Below are positions 1 through 5,269 of a stretch of 7,570 nt of DNA, in pieces (positions within the stretch are counted from its first letter, which is position 1; every line of letters begins with the position of its first letter). This DNA is from an uncultured Collinsella sp. (GTDB taxonomy: Bacteria; Actinomycetota; Coriobacteriia; Coriobacteriales; Coriobacteriaceae). The notes beneath the pieces were generated by a model. The model made no database searches and was not told the origin of the DNA. It saw only the letters and a list, made by a program, of their open reading frames with translations. The stretch is from contig URNJ01000083.1 in the NCBI GenBank assembly GCA_900549215.1, positions 1-7,570 on the forward strand. The letters are read 5' to 3'. Made by a program: the position numbers and the translations under genes.

Positions 1-1760
1 TCGCGGACGGTGCACAGAATGAGCGGGTACTCATCGTCGGGAAGCTCGGAGGGCGCCTCCCAGTCGTGCGCCATCAGGTTGGCGCGGCCGTCCTTGGTGG
101 TGAACTTGCCACCAGCGAACATGTCGGGCGTACCGTGGTCGTTCACATCGGTGCTCTTGACCGGCCACTGGGCGTAACCGCCCTCGGGAGCCATCTTCTC
201 GTAGGTCGCGCCCACAAAGTTGGGGCACAGGCTAATGCACTCGTTCCAGATCTGCTCGGTGTTGTCGTAGTGCATGGGATAGCCCATACGCGTGGACAGG
301 TCCGCGAAGATCTCCCAGTCGTGACGGCACTCGCCCTTGGGCGGAACAGCCGCGTCAAAGTGCTGGAAGCTACGGTCGGATGCGGTAAAGACACCCTCGT
401 GCTCGCCCCAAGAGGTAGCGGGCAGGATGACGTCGGCGAGCATGGTCGTCTGCGTCATAAAGATGTCCTGGCAAATGAACAGATCCAGCTCGGAGAGCGT
501 CTTGCGCATACCGGCCGAATCGGGCTCGGTCTGCACCGGGTCCTCGCCGTAGTTGTAGAAGCAGTGCACCTTGCCCTCGTCGACCAGGTGGCCCAGGTCG
601 GTGAGCTTGTAGCCCTCCTCGAGCGGGAGCTTTTCCTCGGGCACGCCCCAAGCCTTTGCAAACTTGGCGCGCACGGCGGGGTCGGTGACTTTCTGGTAGC
701 CAGGGTACAGGTTAGGCAGCATGCCCATATCGCAGGAGCCCTGGACGTTATTCTGACCACGCACGGGCGCGAGGCCGGAATTGGGTTTGCCGATCTGGCC
801 GGCAACGCAGGCGATGGAGGCGATGGTGTGCACCGTCTTCAGGTTCTGCTTCTGCTGGCATACGCCCATGCCCCAGCCAATGATGGCGGAGGGCTTCGCC
901 GTGGCGTACATCTCGGCAGCTTGGTGGATCAACGCGGGCTCGACACCCGTGATGTCCTGTACGGATTCGGGAGTGTAGTTCTTGATGGTCTCCCACCACT
1001 CGTCAAAGCCGTTCGTGTGCTCGGCGACGAATTCCTTGTCGTAGAGGCCATCGTTGACCAAGCAGTTGGCAAAGGCGTTGAGGAACGCAACATTGCAACC
1101 GTTCTTGATCGGAAGGTAGAGATCGGCGATACGCGCGGTTTCGATATGGCGCGGGTCGGCGACGATGATCTTGCAACCCTTTTCTTTGGCTCGCACGATA
1201 CGCCTTGCGACGATGGGGTGCGAATCGGCAGGGTTATAGCCGAAGAGGAAAATGCAGCCCGCATCCTCCATACCGGGGATGGAGCATGACATGCAACCTG
1301 AACCAACCGTGTCCATCAGACCGAGGACAGTAGGGCCGTGTCAAGTACGGGCGCAGTTGTCCACGCTGTGGGTGCCGATGCACGCACGCGTAAACTTCTG
1401 CATGACGTAGTTCGCCTCATTGCCGCCGCCTCGCGAAGAGCCGGTGGTCATGACAGCGTTAGGACCATATTCGTCAATTATGGCCTGCATCTTAGATGCG
1501 GTGAAATCCAGTGCCTCGTCCCAGCTTACGCGCTCAAGATCCGCGCCCTTAGTGCGGCGGATCATCGGGTGCAGTACGCGAGGAGTCAAGATCTTGGTGT
1601 CGTTGATGAAGTCGTAGCCGCTCATGCCCTTAAGGCACAGCTCGCTCTGGTTGGTGATGCCGTTGAGCGGTTCGGTACCCACGACCTGGCCGTTTTGGAC
1701 CAAGAGGTTAAACTGGCAACCGGCGCCGCAGTACGGGCAAATCACTTTATGCTTCTCCAT
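1..1760 (-). CDS. fdhF: Formate dehydrogenase H alpha subunit, selenocysteine-containing (3' end outside window)
   Basis: Catalytic subunit oxidising formate to CO2 at a molybdenum (or tungsten) bis-pterin centre and passing electrons through a 4Fe-4S cluster; in the E. coli homologue it is the cytoplasmic formate-oxidising part of formate hydrogenlyase. The start is the ATG at 1760 because AAGGAGG lies 5-6 bases upstream and it places C8, C11, C15 and C42 (CPYCGAGC, then LCLKG) plus K44 exactly as in E. coli FdhF. Codon 140 is an in-frame TGA (1341-1343) in the context CART-U-HGP, matching E. coli U140-H141. Beyond it the frame stays open to the window edge and keeps matching FdhF (FGYNPADSHPIV, PVRGQNNVQG, DVILPATSWGEHEG). 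About 586 of roughly 715 residues are visible. C156 and C159 (CMSC), just after the Sec site, sit where I recall E. coli having Ala and Asn. It lies 74 bases downstream of hydN, probably in one operon. Confidence 0.96.
1305..1343 (-). promoter_or_regulatory. Selenocysteine UGA codon and bacterial SECIS hairpin
   Basis: The UGA at 1341-1343 is followed on the mRNA by a hairpin inside the coding sequence. UGUCC (1329-1325) pairs with GGACA (1314-1310) and encloses the loop UCGGUCUGAU. The apical GGUCUG begins 18 bases after the UGA, the same distance as in E. coli fdhF as I recall it, and GGUCU is the element bound by elongation factor SelB. The stem is only about 5 bp before mismatches. Decoding needs SelA, SelB, SelC and SelD, none of which is in the window. 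Confidence 0.88.
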
Positions 1761-1834
1761 GACACCCTCCTTCCTTTCTCTGCTACCGAATACTCGGTAC
1801 TTATTTGACAATCATTGGGCCTGTCGCCCGACGC
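1761..1834 (-). other. hydN-fdhF intergenic spacer with fdhF ribosome binding site
   Basis: A 74-base gap between the hydN stop and the fdhF start. Read on the minus strand it holds a short GGGC/GCCC hairpin just after the hydN stop, a 6-bp hairpin (TACCGA, loop GTAT, TCGGTA) and then AAGGAGG just before the fdhF ATG. There is no T-run after either hairpin, so no terminator is evident and cotranscription is likely. The small hairpins could stabilise or space the two cistrons; that is inference. Confidence 0.5.
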
Positions 1835-2353
1835 TTACGCCTCGTTTTCGATGGTGGCGCGGGCACGCTCGGCAGTCAGTTCTGCCAGACGCTCCTCGTC
1901 TACCAGGGTGAGGCCCTTGGTCGGGCACGCCTCGGCACACGCCGGACCGCCGGGACGGTCCACGCACAGGTCGCACTTGAGCACGAAGCTCTTAGTCTGC
2001 GAACCCACGCGAACGTCACCCATCAAGACAGGGACCTGCGTGGTCGCCACGCTCACGGCGCCAAAGGGGCATGCCATGACGCAGCTCTTGCAGCCGATGC
2101 AGTTGTCCTCGTTGACGCCGATACGATGGTTCTTTGGATCAAAGAACAAGGCGCCCGTAGGACAGGCCTTCGCGCACGGAGCGTCCTCGCAGTGGTGACA
2201 TGCCACCGGCGCGGAGATCTCGTAGGTGCGCGTTACGCGCAAGCGAGGTGCGGCGATGTTGCCGGGAATATCGTGTGCTTCGATGCACGCCGCCATACAG
2301 GTTTGGCACCCAATGCAGCGTGAAGAATCAGCCACGACTCGTTTATTGCCCAT
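1835..2353 (-). CDS. hydN: HydN-like 4Fe-4S ferredoxin subunit, formate dehydrogenase electron-transfer protein
   Basis: A 172-residue polyferredoxin expected to carry electrons from formate dehydrogenase H to a hydrogenase or other acceptor in the cytoplasm. Four cysteine motifs are visible in order: CIGCQTCMAAC near the N-terminus, CHHCEDAPCAKACP, CIGCKSCVMACPFGA, and CDLC followed by CAEACP. This fits four 4Fe-4S clusters as in E. coli HydN, with matching spacing and length (about 175 residues), including the characteristic EDAPC and GPAC.EACPT segments. The ATG at 2353 is preferred because it gives the family N-terminus (VVADSSRCIGC) and follows AGGAGG, although the spacing of about 11 bases is long. 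A GTG nine bases upstream is too close to that site. A GTG at 2461 would add 36 unconserved residues across the structured leader. It is the first gene before fdhF, the same order as the E. coli hydN-fdhF operon. A related anaerobic DMSO-reductase beta-type subunit is the alternative name. Confidence 0.92.
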   Translation of the reverse strand: MGNKRVVADSSRCIGCQTCMAACIEAHDIPGNIAAPRLRVTRTYEISAPVACHHCEDAPCAKACPTGALFFDPKNHRIGVNEDNCIGCKSCVMACPFGAVSVATTQVPVLMGDVRVGSQTKSFVLKCDLCVDRPGGPACAEACPTKGLTLVDEERLAELTAERARATIENEA

Positions 2354-2377
2354 GTTGTTCACTCCCTCCTGAATCCC

Positions 2378-2428
2378 ATGCCGGAGAGACCCTGCCGACG
2401 TTGCCCCGGACCGCCCGTGGTCCGGCAT
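2378..2428 (-). promoter_or_regulatory. Structured hydN leader with two competing hairpins
   Basis: In the hydN mRNA leader, AUGCCGGA (2428-2421) can pair with UCCGGCAU (2385-2378) as an 8-bp outer stem. CCGGACC (2425-2419) can instead pair with GGUCCGG (2412-2406) as a 7-bp stem with a 6-base loop. The two share bases 2421-2425, so the full forms exclude each other. Neither is followed by a U-run. The outer stem ends about 13 bases before the ribosome binding site. The arrangement could be a cis-regulatory RNA, possibly a cofactor-sensing one, or a protein-binding dyad in DNA. No known riboswitch class was firmly recognised. Confidence 0.45.
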
Positions 2429-2531
2429 CGGCGTATCGAGCGCATGCGGCGAAACAGGCACTTCGATAGAATTCCTCCAACGATATACAGGTTAAATATA
2501 CGCAGTTGCAGGGGGCAAACTTGAGCATAGG

Positions 2532-2557
2532 CCCTGCAATACGGGTGTATTGCAGGG
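2532..2557. repeat. Perfect 11-bp inverted repeat, operator or plus-strand terminator
   Basis: CCCTGCAATAC (2532-2542) and GTATTGCAGGG (2547-2557) are exact reverse complements around a 4-base loop GGGT. On the plus strand the stem is followed by GTTTT, so it resembles a weak intrinsic terminator. However, no plus-strand gene lies upstream, and on the minus strand it is not followed by T. Its centre lies about 45 bases upstream of the possible hydN -10 box, a normal place for an activator site. I favour a regulator-binding dyad. Confidence 0.55.
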
Positions 2558-2687
2558 GTTTTGGCAGGTTGGAATTATTCTCTAGAAGCTATAAAGGTGA
2601 GTGTATTACATGCGTACATCCAGGGGAGATTTCACGCTCGTTTATAAAGGATGTAATACGTTTGATATATATTTCGCGCTCATTAAC

Positions 2688-2715
2688 TTGAGTGCAATAA
2701 AGCAGTGGTTATAAG
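2688..2715 (+). promoter_or_regulatory. Putative promoter of the toxin-antitoxin operon
   Basis: TTGAGT at 2688-2693 and TATAAG at 2710-2715 are separated by 16 bases, giving a plausible sigma-70-type promoter about 65 bases before the antitoxin start. It overlaps one TGCAATA motif (2693-2699) and follows the first CGCTCATTAA repeat (2677-2686), so autorepression by the antitoxin is possible. The match is moderate. Confidence 0.45.
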
Positions 2716-2782
2716 ATTGGCTATTATTAGTCAATGTTGTATTTGACCATTCATATTGCACGCTCATTAAGGGAGGCCAGTG

Positions 2783-3106
2783 ATGTCATCGACTCAAAAA
2801 CGAGCCATCCTGCAGGTGCGCATTCGCGAGGAAGACAAGCAGCATGCCGAGCGTCTCTACGACGCCATGGGCACATCGCTCGCCGAGGCTGTCCGTCTAT
2901 TTGTCGCGCAGAGTATTTTGATGCGCAAGCTCCCCTTTCAGCCGGTCGCCGTGCGCTCCAAGGACGGCACGGCCGCCTATGGACTGCTCAAAGCATATGG
3001 GGACCCCAATCGCCGCTCCGAGGAGCGCAATGCCTGGATTGAATACCTAGCCACAGAAAGCGACGAGTCGGTTTTGGGTCCCGAGGAAGTAGATATCCAT
3101 GAGTAG
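2783..3106 (+). CDS. RelB/DinJ-family ribbon-helix-helix antitoxin
   Basis: A 107-residue antitoxin-type protein. The N-terminal 50 residues read as a ribbon-helix-helix DNA-binding domain. The strand AILQVRI (residues 8-14) is followed by helices over DKQHAERLYDAMG and SLAEAVRLFVAQSIL, then the linker KLPFQP, the same order and phrasing as E. coli DinJ (ARID..LK...A..L..MG.......VR........ALPF). The C-terminal half (55-107) is acidic and probably wraps the toxin. The ATG at 2783 is chosen over the GTG at 2780 because GGGAGG (2771-2776) is then six bases away. The stop overlaps the next start by eight bases, so the two are translationally coupled. It is expected to neutralise the toxin and repress its own promoter. 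The family assignment is firm; the exact subfamily is not. Confidence 0.82.
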   Translation: MSSTQKRAILQVRIREEDKQHAERLYDAMGTSLAEAVRLFVAQSILMRKLPFQPVAVRSKDGTAAYGLLKAYGDPNRRSEERNAWIEYLATESDESVLGPEEVDIHE

Positions 3107-3575
3107 CACCATCATCGACGAGACCGTCATCCTTCGCTACCTGCTTGACGACGACGAGGTCCTGTCACCGCGCGCCGCCAAGGTCATCGCCACGCGCACC
3201 GCACGTGTCTACCCCGAAATCATCACGCGCGTCGTGGTCACGCTGCGCGACGTCTATAAGGTTCCCCGCGTTGAAATTGCTGCGGCCATGAAAAGGTTGC
3301 TCGATGACGTCATGGTCGACGAGCCCACCGTTGTCGCCCTTGCCGTCAAACTCTTTGGCAAGACCCATATGGACTTTACCGACTGCCTCCTCGCAGCCCG
3401 AACCGCCATCTACAACGATGATGTCGTGAGCTTTGGCAAGCCCATCATCCAAGGCATGATCGATTACCGCCGCAAGCGCCAAACCGCGGCCGACGCTCGC
3501 GACCGCGCCGCCGAAGCCCGCAGTCACAGCACCGACTCCACCATCGACAAGCTCCGCCACCGCCCCCGCAGCTAA
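3099..3575 (+). CDS. PIN-domain protein, probable toxin partner with altered active site
   Basis: A 158-residue protein whose first ~120 residues follow the PIN/VapC pattern: IDETVILRYLLDDD at the N-terminus (usual IDTNVLLRYLL), TLRDVYKVPR mid-domain, MDFTDCLLAA (usual DFADALIAA) and VVSFGKPI (usual TFD). PIN toxins are Mg-dependent RNases using clustered acidic residues. D7, D92 and D95 are present. The Asn after the first motif is Thr9, the usual mid-domain Glu (in AEVVWVL) aligns by eye with R44, with E40 four residues earlier, and the last Asp aligns with G113. Residues 120-158 are a basic, Ala/Arg-rich tail, probably disordered. It overlaps the antitoxin by eight bases, the normal operon form for a type II toxin-antitoxin pair. 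A degenerate or inactive toxin is possible. Confidence 0.75.
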   Translation: MSSTIIDETVILRYLLDDDEVLSPRAAKVIATRTARVYPEIITRVVVTLRDVYKVPRVEIAAAMKRLLDDVMVDEPTVVALAVKLFGKTHMDFTDCLLAARTAIYNDDVVSFGKPIIQGMIDYRRKRQTAADARDRAAEARSHSTDSTIDKLRHRPRS

Positions 3576-3588
3576 CCCCACCCCCTCC

Positions 3589-3659
3589 TAAGTTGCGGTG
3601 AAATACGGACTGATTTATGTCTTTAAAGGCCTCAACAGTCCGTATTTCACCGCAACTTA
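3589..3659. repeat. Long palindromic repeat, copy 1
   Basis: Bases 3589-3612 and 3636-3659 are perfect 24-bp reverse complements (arm core GTTGCGGTGAAATACGGACT) around a 23-base loop. The element sits 13 bases after the PIN gene stop and 26 bases beyond the end of the convergent AbiEi-like gene, so it may stop transcription in both directions, though neither side has a real T-run. The same arms recur at 4871-4941 with an unrelated loop, which marks it as a dispersed intergenic palindrome and not an ordinary terminator. Confidence 0.9.
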
Positions 3660-3685
3660 TTGAAGGTGGACCGCAAACGATTTCG

Positions 3686-4705
3686 CTATCGGGATTCGGC
3701 GTAGGGTTTTGTTGTCGGAATGCCGTAACCGCGCATCATGGCACCGAACGATTCTACGTCGTAGGTGTCCGAGAGTTTGAAATGAATGACGTTGTGGCCC
3801 ATGGAGCGAAGGTTCGCGTCGCGCATGAGGGCCGCTCGATACGTTTTTGCCGCCGCCCGCTCTGGATCATTTTGAGCCTCGTCTTCAAACTTGCCTAGCC
3901 CATGCAGCTCTGCCAGCGTCCATGAGCCGTCTGGCATCTGCCAGCCATAATCTGCTAGATAATAGCCAGCGTTTCCCGGTCGCGTTATCTCAACTTGAAG
4001 CTCGGGCGTGGCAACCCCAGCGAGAATCATCGCTGCTCTCGCCTCAGACTCGCCGCCATTGTCTGACCTGCCGTCCATATACTCAAAAACGTCAAAAGCA
4101 CGCGCGATGCCATGCAACCCTCGGCAATTTGCCTGGGCATATGCTCGCAGCTCTTCGCGTTCGACATCGTACTCACGGGCCAAGCCATCGACATAGCCCA
4201 GCGCATAGCGAAAGGCGCTCGTTCGAGCGATATCAACAACCGTTCGACACGGATCCGTCAGTGTAAACAGACCTAGCCGCCACACTTCGCCCGCCCGCCA
4301 GCGCTTGTATTCAACGAACTCATACGTATCACGCCTTGTAGACCGTGGCAGCAGTACTTGCACTTTATCCAGAAGCGTATACGCCGAGCCGATGCCGTAG
4401 AGTAGCGCTGCTGTCGATCCGCAAAACACAGCATCCGGTTCAACGACCGCAATAGCGGATGCCAGCTGAAAGATGCGATCTTCAACCCCAAGATTATTCC
4501 AATAGACCGGATCCGCATACACGTGGTTGTAAAGACGAAGCATGAGCTCTTCCTGCATAAGCTCACGCGCACGGCGTTCATCCCAAGGATCAATTGTTAT
4601 AAGCAGCTGTCCATCTTGATGAATTCCAACGGCCGAGAATAGCATCCTTGCATATGACTGCGGAAAATGTTTGCCTTTATCGAGCATGGCCAACCCCATA
4701 ACCAT
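3686..4705 (-). CDS. AbiEi-like protein with PD-(D/E)XK (DUF559-type) C-terminal domain
   Basis: About 339 residues, not identified as a named gene. The middle part, with FCGSTAALLYGIG (about 95-107), a basic LPRSTRR segment (120-126) and TDPCRTVVDIAR (151-162), follows the AbiEi-type antitoxin pattern common in Actinobacteria. The C-terminal third resembles the DUF559/VSR-like nuclease fold: E220/E222 in a first helix, YLADYGW with D253, LAELHG with E267, K273 in GKFED, and a final strand HNVIHFKL. Such proteins are often annotated as AbiEi-family antitoxin or endonuclease-domain proteins; their biochemical role is largely unproven. No toxin gene of the AbiEii nucleotidyltransferase type is next to it. 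The start is uncertain: GTG 4708, ATG 4705, 4699 and 4687 are all in frame and none has a good ribosome binding site. It is bracketed by the two palindromic repeats. Confidence 0.7.
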   Translation of the reverse strand: MVMGLAMLDKGKHFPQSYARMLFSAVGIHQDGQLLITIDPWDERRARELMQEELMLRLYNHVYADPVYWNNLGVEDRIFQLASAIAVVEPDAVFCGSTAALLYGIGSAYTLLDKVQVLLPRSTRRDTYEFVEYKRWRAGEVWRLGLFTLTDPCRTVVDIARTSAFRYALGYVDGLAREYDVEREELRAYAQANCRGLHGIARAFDVFEYMDGRSDNGGESEARAAMILAGVATPELQVEITRPGNAGYYLADYGWQMPDGSWTLAELHGLGKFEDEAQNDPERAAAKTYRAALMRDANLRSMGHNVIHFKLSDTYDVESFGAMMRGYGIPTTKPYAESR

Positions 4706-4870
4706 CACGGCGGAGAGAATATCATTACGCTATCGCATGCTTCCGTCCGCAGGCCTTGCCAAAAGCTGACCAAAAGCTTGACGCCGCAGGTCAGAGCTTC
4801 AAAAAATATTTCCACTCTCGGTAGACGGTCGCTACGACCCTCCCAACGGCATCAAAATCCAACCTTACAA

Positions 4871-4941
4871 ATAGTTGCGGTGAAATACGGACTACATGGG
4901 CCATAAAAGCCGAAAAACAGTCCGTATTTCACCGCAACTTA
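4871..4941. repeat. Long palindromic repeat, copy 2
   Basis: Bases 4873-4893 and 4919-4939 are perfect 21-bp reverse complements, sharing the arm core GTTGCGGTGAAATACGGACT with copy 1 but with a different 25-base loop. One bulged T at 4940 interrupts the outer end, so the outermost pairs are less regular than in copy 1. After the right arm both copies continue with a GAAGG-containing stretch (CTTATTGAAGG and CTTAGAAGG), suggesting the repeat unit reaches a little past the palindrome. Confidence 0.9.
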
Positions 4942-4971
4942 GAAGGGGATGTGGGGTCCCCGGTATGTATA

Positions 4972-5009
4972 TGAAAACGGCTCTGGCACCAAAAGGAGCC
5001 AAAGCCGTT
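4972..5009 (-). terminator. Intrinsic terminator of the tRNA operon
   Basis: Read on the minus strand, AACGGCTTTGGC (5009-4998) pairs with GCCAGAGCCGTT (4987-4976) through 12 pairs with one G-U wobble, enclosing a 10-base loop, and the transcript continues TTCAT, giving a run of four U. It starts 12 bases after the tRNA-Gly CCA end, so it ends the tRNA-Pro/tRNA-Gly transcript. Confidence 0.85.
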
Positions 5010-5021
5010 AAAACTATCCTA

Positions 5022-5095
5022 TGGAGCGGGCGACGGGAATCGAACCCGCGTCATCAGCTTGGAAGGCTGGGGTTCTACCATTGAACTACGCCCGC
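5022..5095 (-). tRNA. tRNA-Gly (anticodon TCC), CCA encoded
   Basis: The minus strand gives a full cloverleaf: acceptor GCGGGCG/CGCCCGC, D arm GTTC/GAAC, anticodon loop CTTCCAA with TCC at 5063-5061, T arm with TTCGATT, discriminator U and encoded CCA (5024-5022). The top anticodon-stem pair reads C-A, a mismatch; the rest of the stem is intact. It lies six bases after tRNA-Pro and is processed from the same transcript. TCC reads GGA and, by wobble, GGG codons. Confidence 0.96.
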
Positions 5096-5101
5096 AAGAT
5101 A

Positions 5102-5178
5102 TGGTCGGGACGACAGGATTTGAACCTGCGACATCCTGCTCCCAAAGCAGGCGCGCTACCAAACTGCGCCACGTCCCG
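5102..5178 (-). tRNA. tRNA-Pro (anticodon TGG), CCA encoded
   Basis: The minus strand gives a full cloverleaf: acceptor CGGGACG/CGTCCCG with C at position 1 as usual for bacterial tRNA-Pro, D arm GCGC/GCGC, anticodon stem CCTGC/GCAGG, loop TTTGGGA with TGG at 5144-5142, T arm with TTCAAAT, discriminator A and encoded CCA (5104-5102). First gene of the two-tRNA operon. Confidence 0.97.
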
Positions 5179-5229
5179 AAGGTGTTGAGCAGCTAAGGTC
5201 TAAACCTTGCGTGTCCCAAAGCGAAGGAA

Positions 5230-5258
5230 ATTATAGGGGAGACTCCCCGCCTGTGCAA
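5230..5258 (-). promoter_or_regulatory. Promoter of the tRNA-Pro/tRNA-Gly operon
   Basis: On the minus strand TTGCAC (5258-5253) and TATAAT (5235-5230) are separated by 17 bases, a near-consensus vegetative promoter. Transcription should start near 5223, about 45 bases before tRNA-Pro. The spacer contains GGGGA/TCCCC around a 3-base loop (5248-5236), an odd, rigid GC hairpin inside a promoter spacer. It may also act as a weak end for the brnQ transcript, whose stop codon is 12 bases upstream of the -35 box. Confidence 0.8.
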
Positions 5259-5269
5259 GCATTGATGCC

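Larger units (their letters stand above)
2354..2782. other. Divergent intergenic control region, AT-rich in its right half
   Basis: This 429-base gap separates hydN (minus) from the toxin-antitoxin pair (plus). The first 80 bases are GC-rich and form the structured hydN leader. From about 2470 to 2770 the DNA is markedly AT-rich compared with the surrounding genes. It holds an 11-bp dyad (2532-2557), six copies of TATTRCA or its complement, a direct repeat ending in CGCTCATTAA, and a plausible plus-strand promoter. A TATATT at 2500-2495 could be the hydN -10 box, but no good -35 accompanies it, which would fit an activator-dependent promoter. I see no convincing gene in it. Confidence 0.7.
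4706..5021. other. Intergenic region upstream of the AbiEi-like gene
   Basis: This 316-base stretch holds no credible gene. It contains an imperfect tandem repeat (CCAAAAGCTGA at 4759-4769, then CCAAAAGCTTGA at 4770-4781), a small GGTCG/CGACC dyad (4827-4839), an A/T tract near 4800-4812, palindromic repeat copy 2, and the tRNA terminator. I could not find a convincing promoter for the AbiEi-like gene; TTGATG on the minus strand near 4854 has no matching -10 box. Confidence 0.6.

Noticed and set aside
66..1289. 407-codon open frame on the plus strand
   Set aside because: It is the antisense of fdhF. The protein is low-complexity Val/Gly/Leu-rich with no recognisable family, while the minus strand matches FdhF throughout.
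1341..1343. TGA as a nonsense mutation making fdhF a pseudogene
   Set aside because: Exact position of the family selenocysteine, UGA followed by His-Gly-Pro, a SECIS hairpin and intact homology downstream all favour recoding.
1805..2323. Plus-strand 172-codon open frame
   Set aside because: Antisense of hydN, whose 16 ordered cluster cysteines leave no doubt about the coding strand.
2354..2461. N-terminal extension of HydN from the GTG at 2461
   Set aside because: The added 36 residues are Pro/Gly/Ser-rich without family similarity and would run across the paired leader; the ATG at 2353 gives the family N-terminus and follows a strong ribosome binding site.
2555..2580. Sigma-54 (-24/-12) promoter near the dyad, as in E. 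coli hydN-fdhF
   Set aside because: TTGGCAGG is present on the plus strand, but no GC doublet stands at the required 10-base spacing and the strand is wrong for hydN; Actinobacteria generally lack sigma-54.
3589..4941. CRISPR array from the two repeats
   Set aside because: Only two repeat units 1.3 kb apart, each a long palindrome in itself, with a gene between them and no spacer series.
5022..5095. tRNA-Gly 3' end as an integration attachment site
   Set aside because: No second copy of the tRNA 3' end or an integrase gene is visible in the window, so the accessory insert cannot be tied to tRNA-directed integration here.
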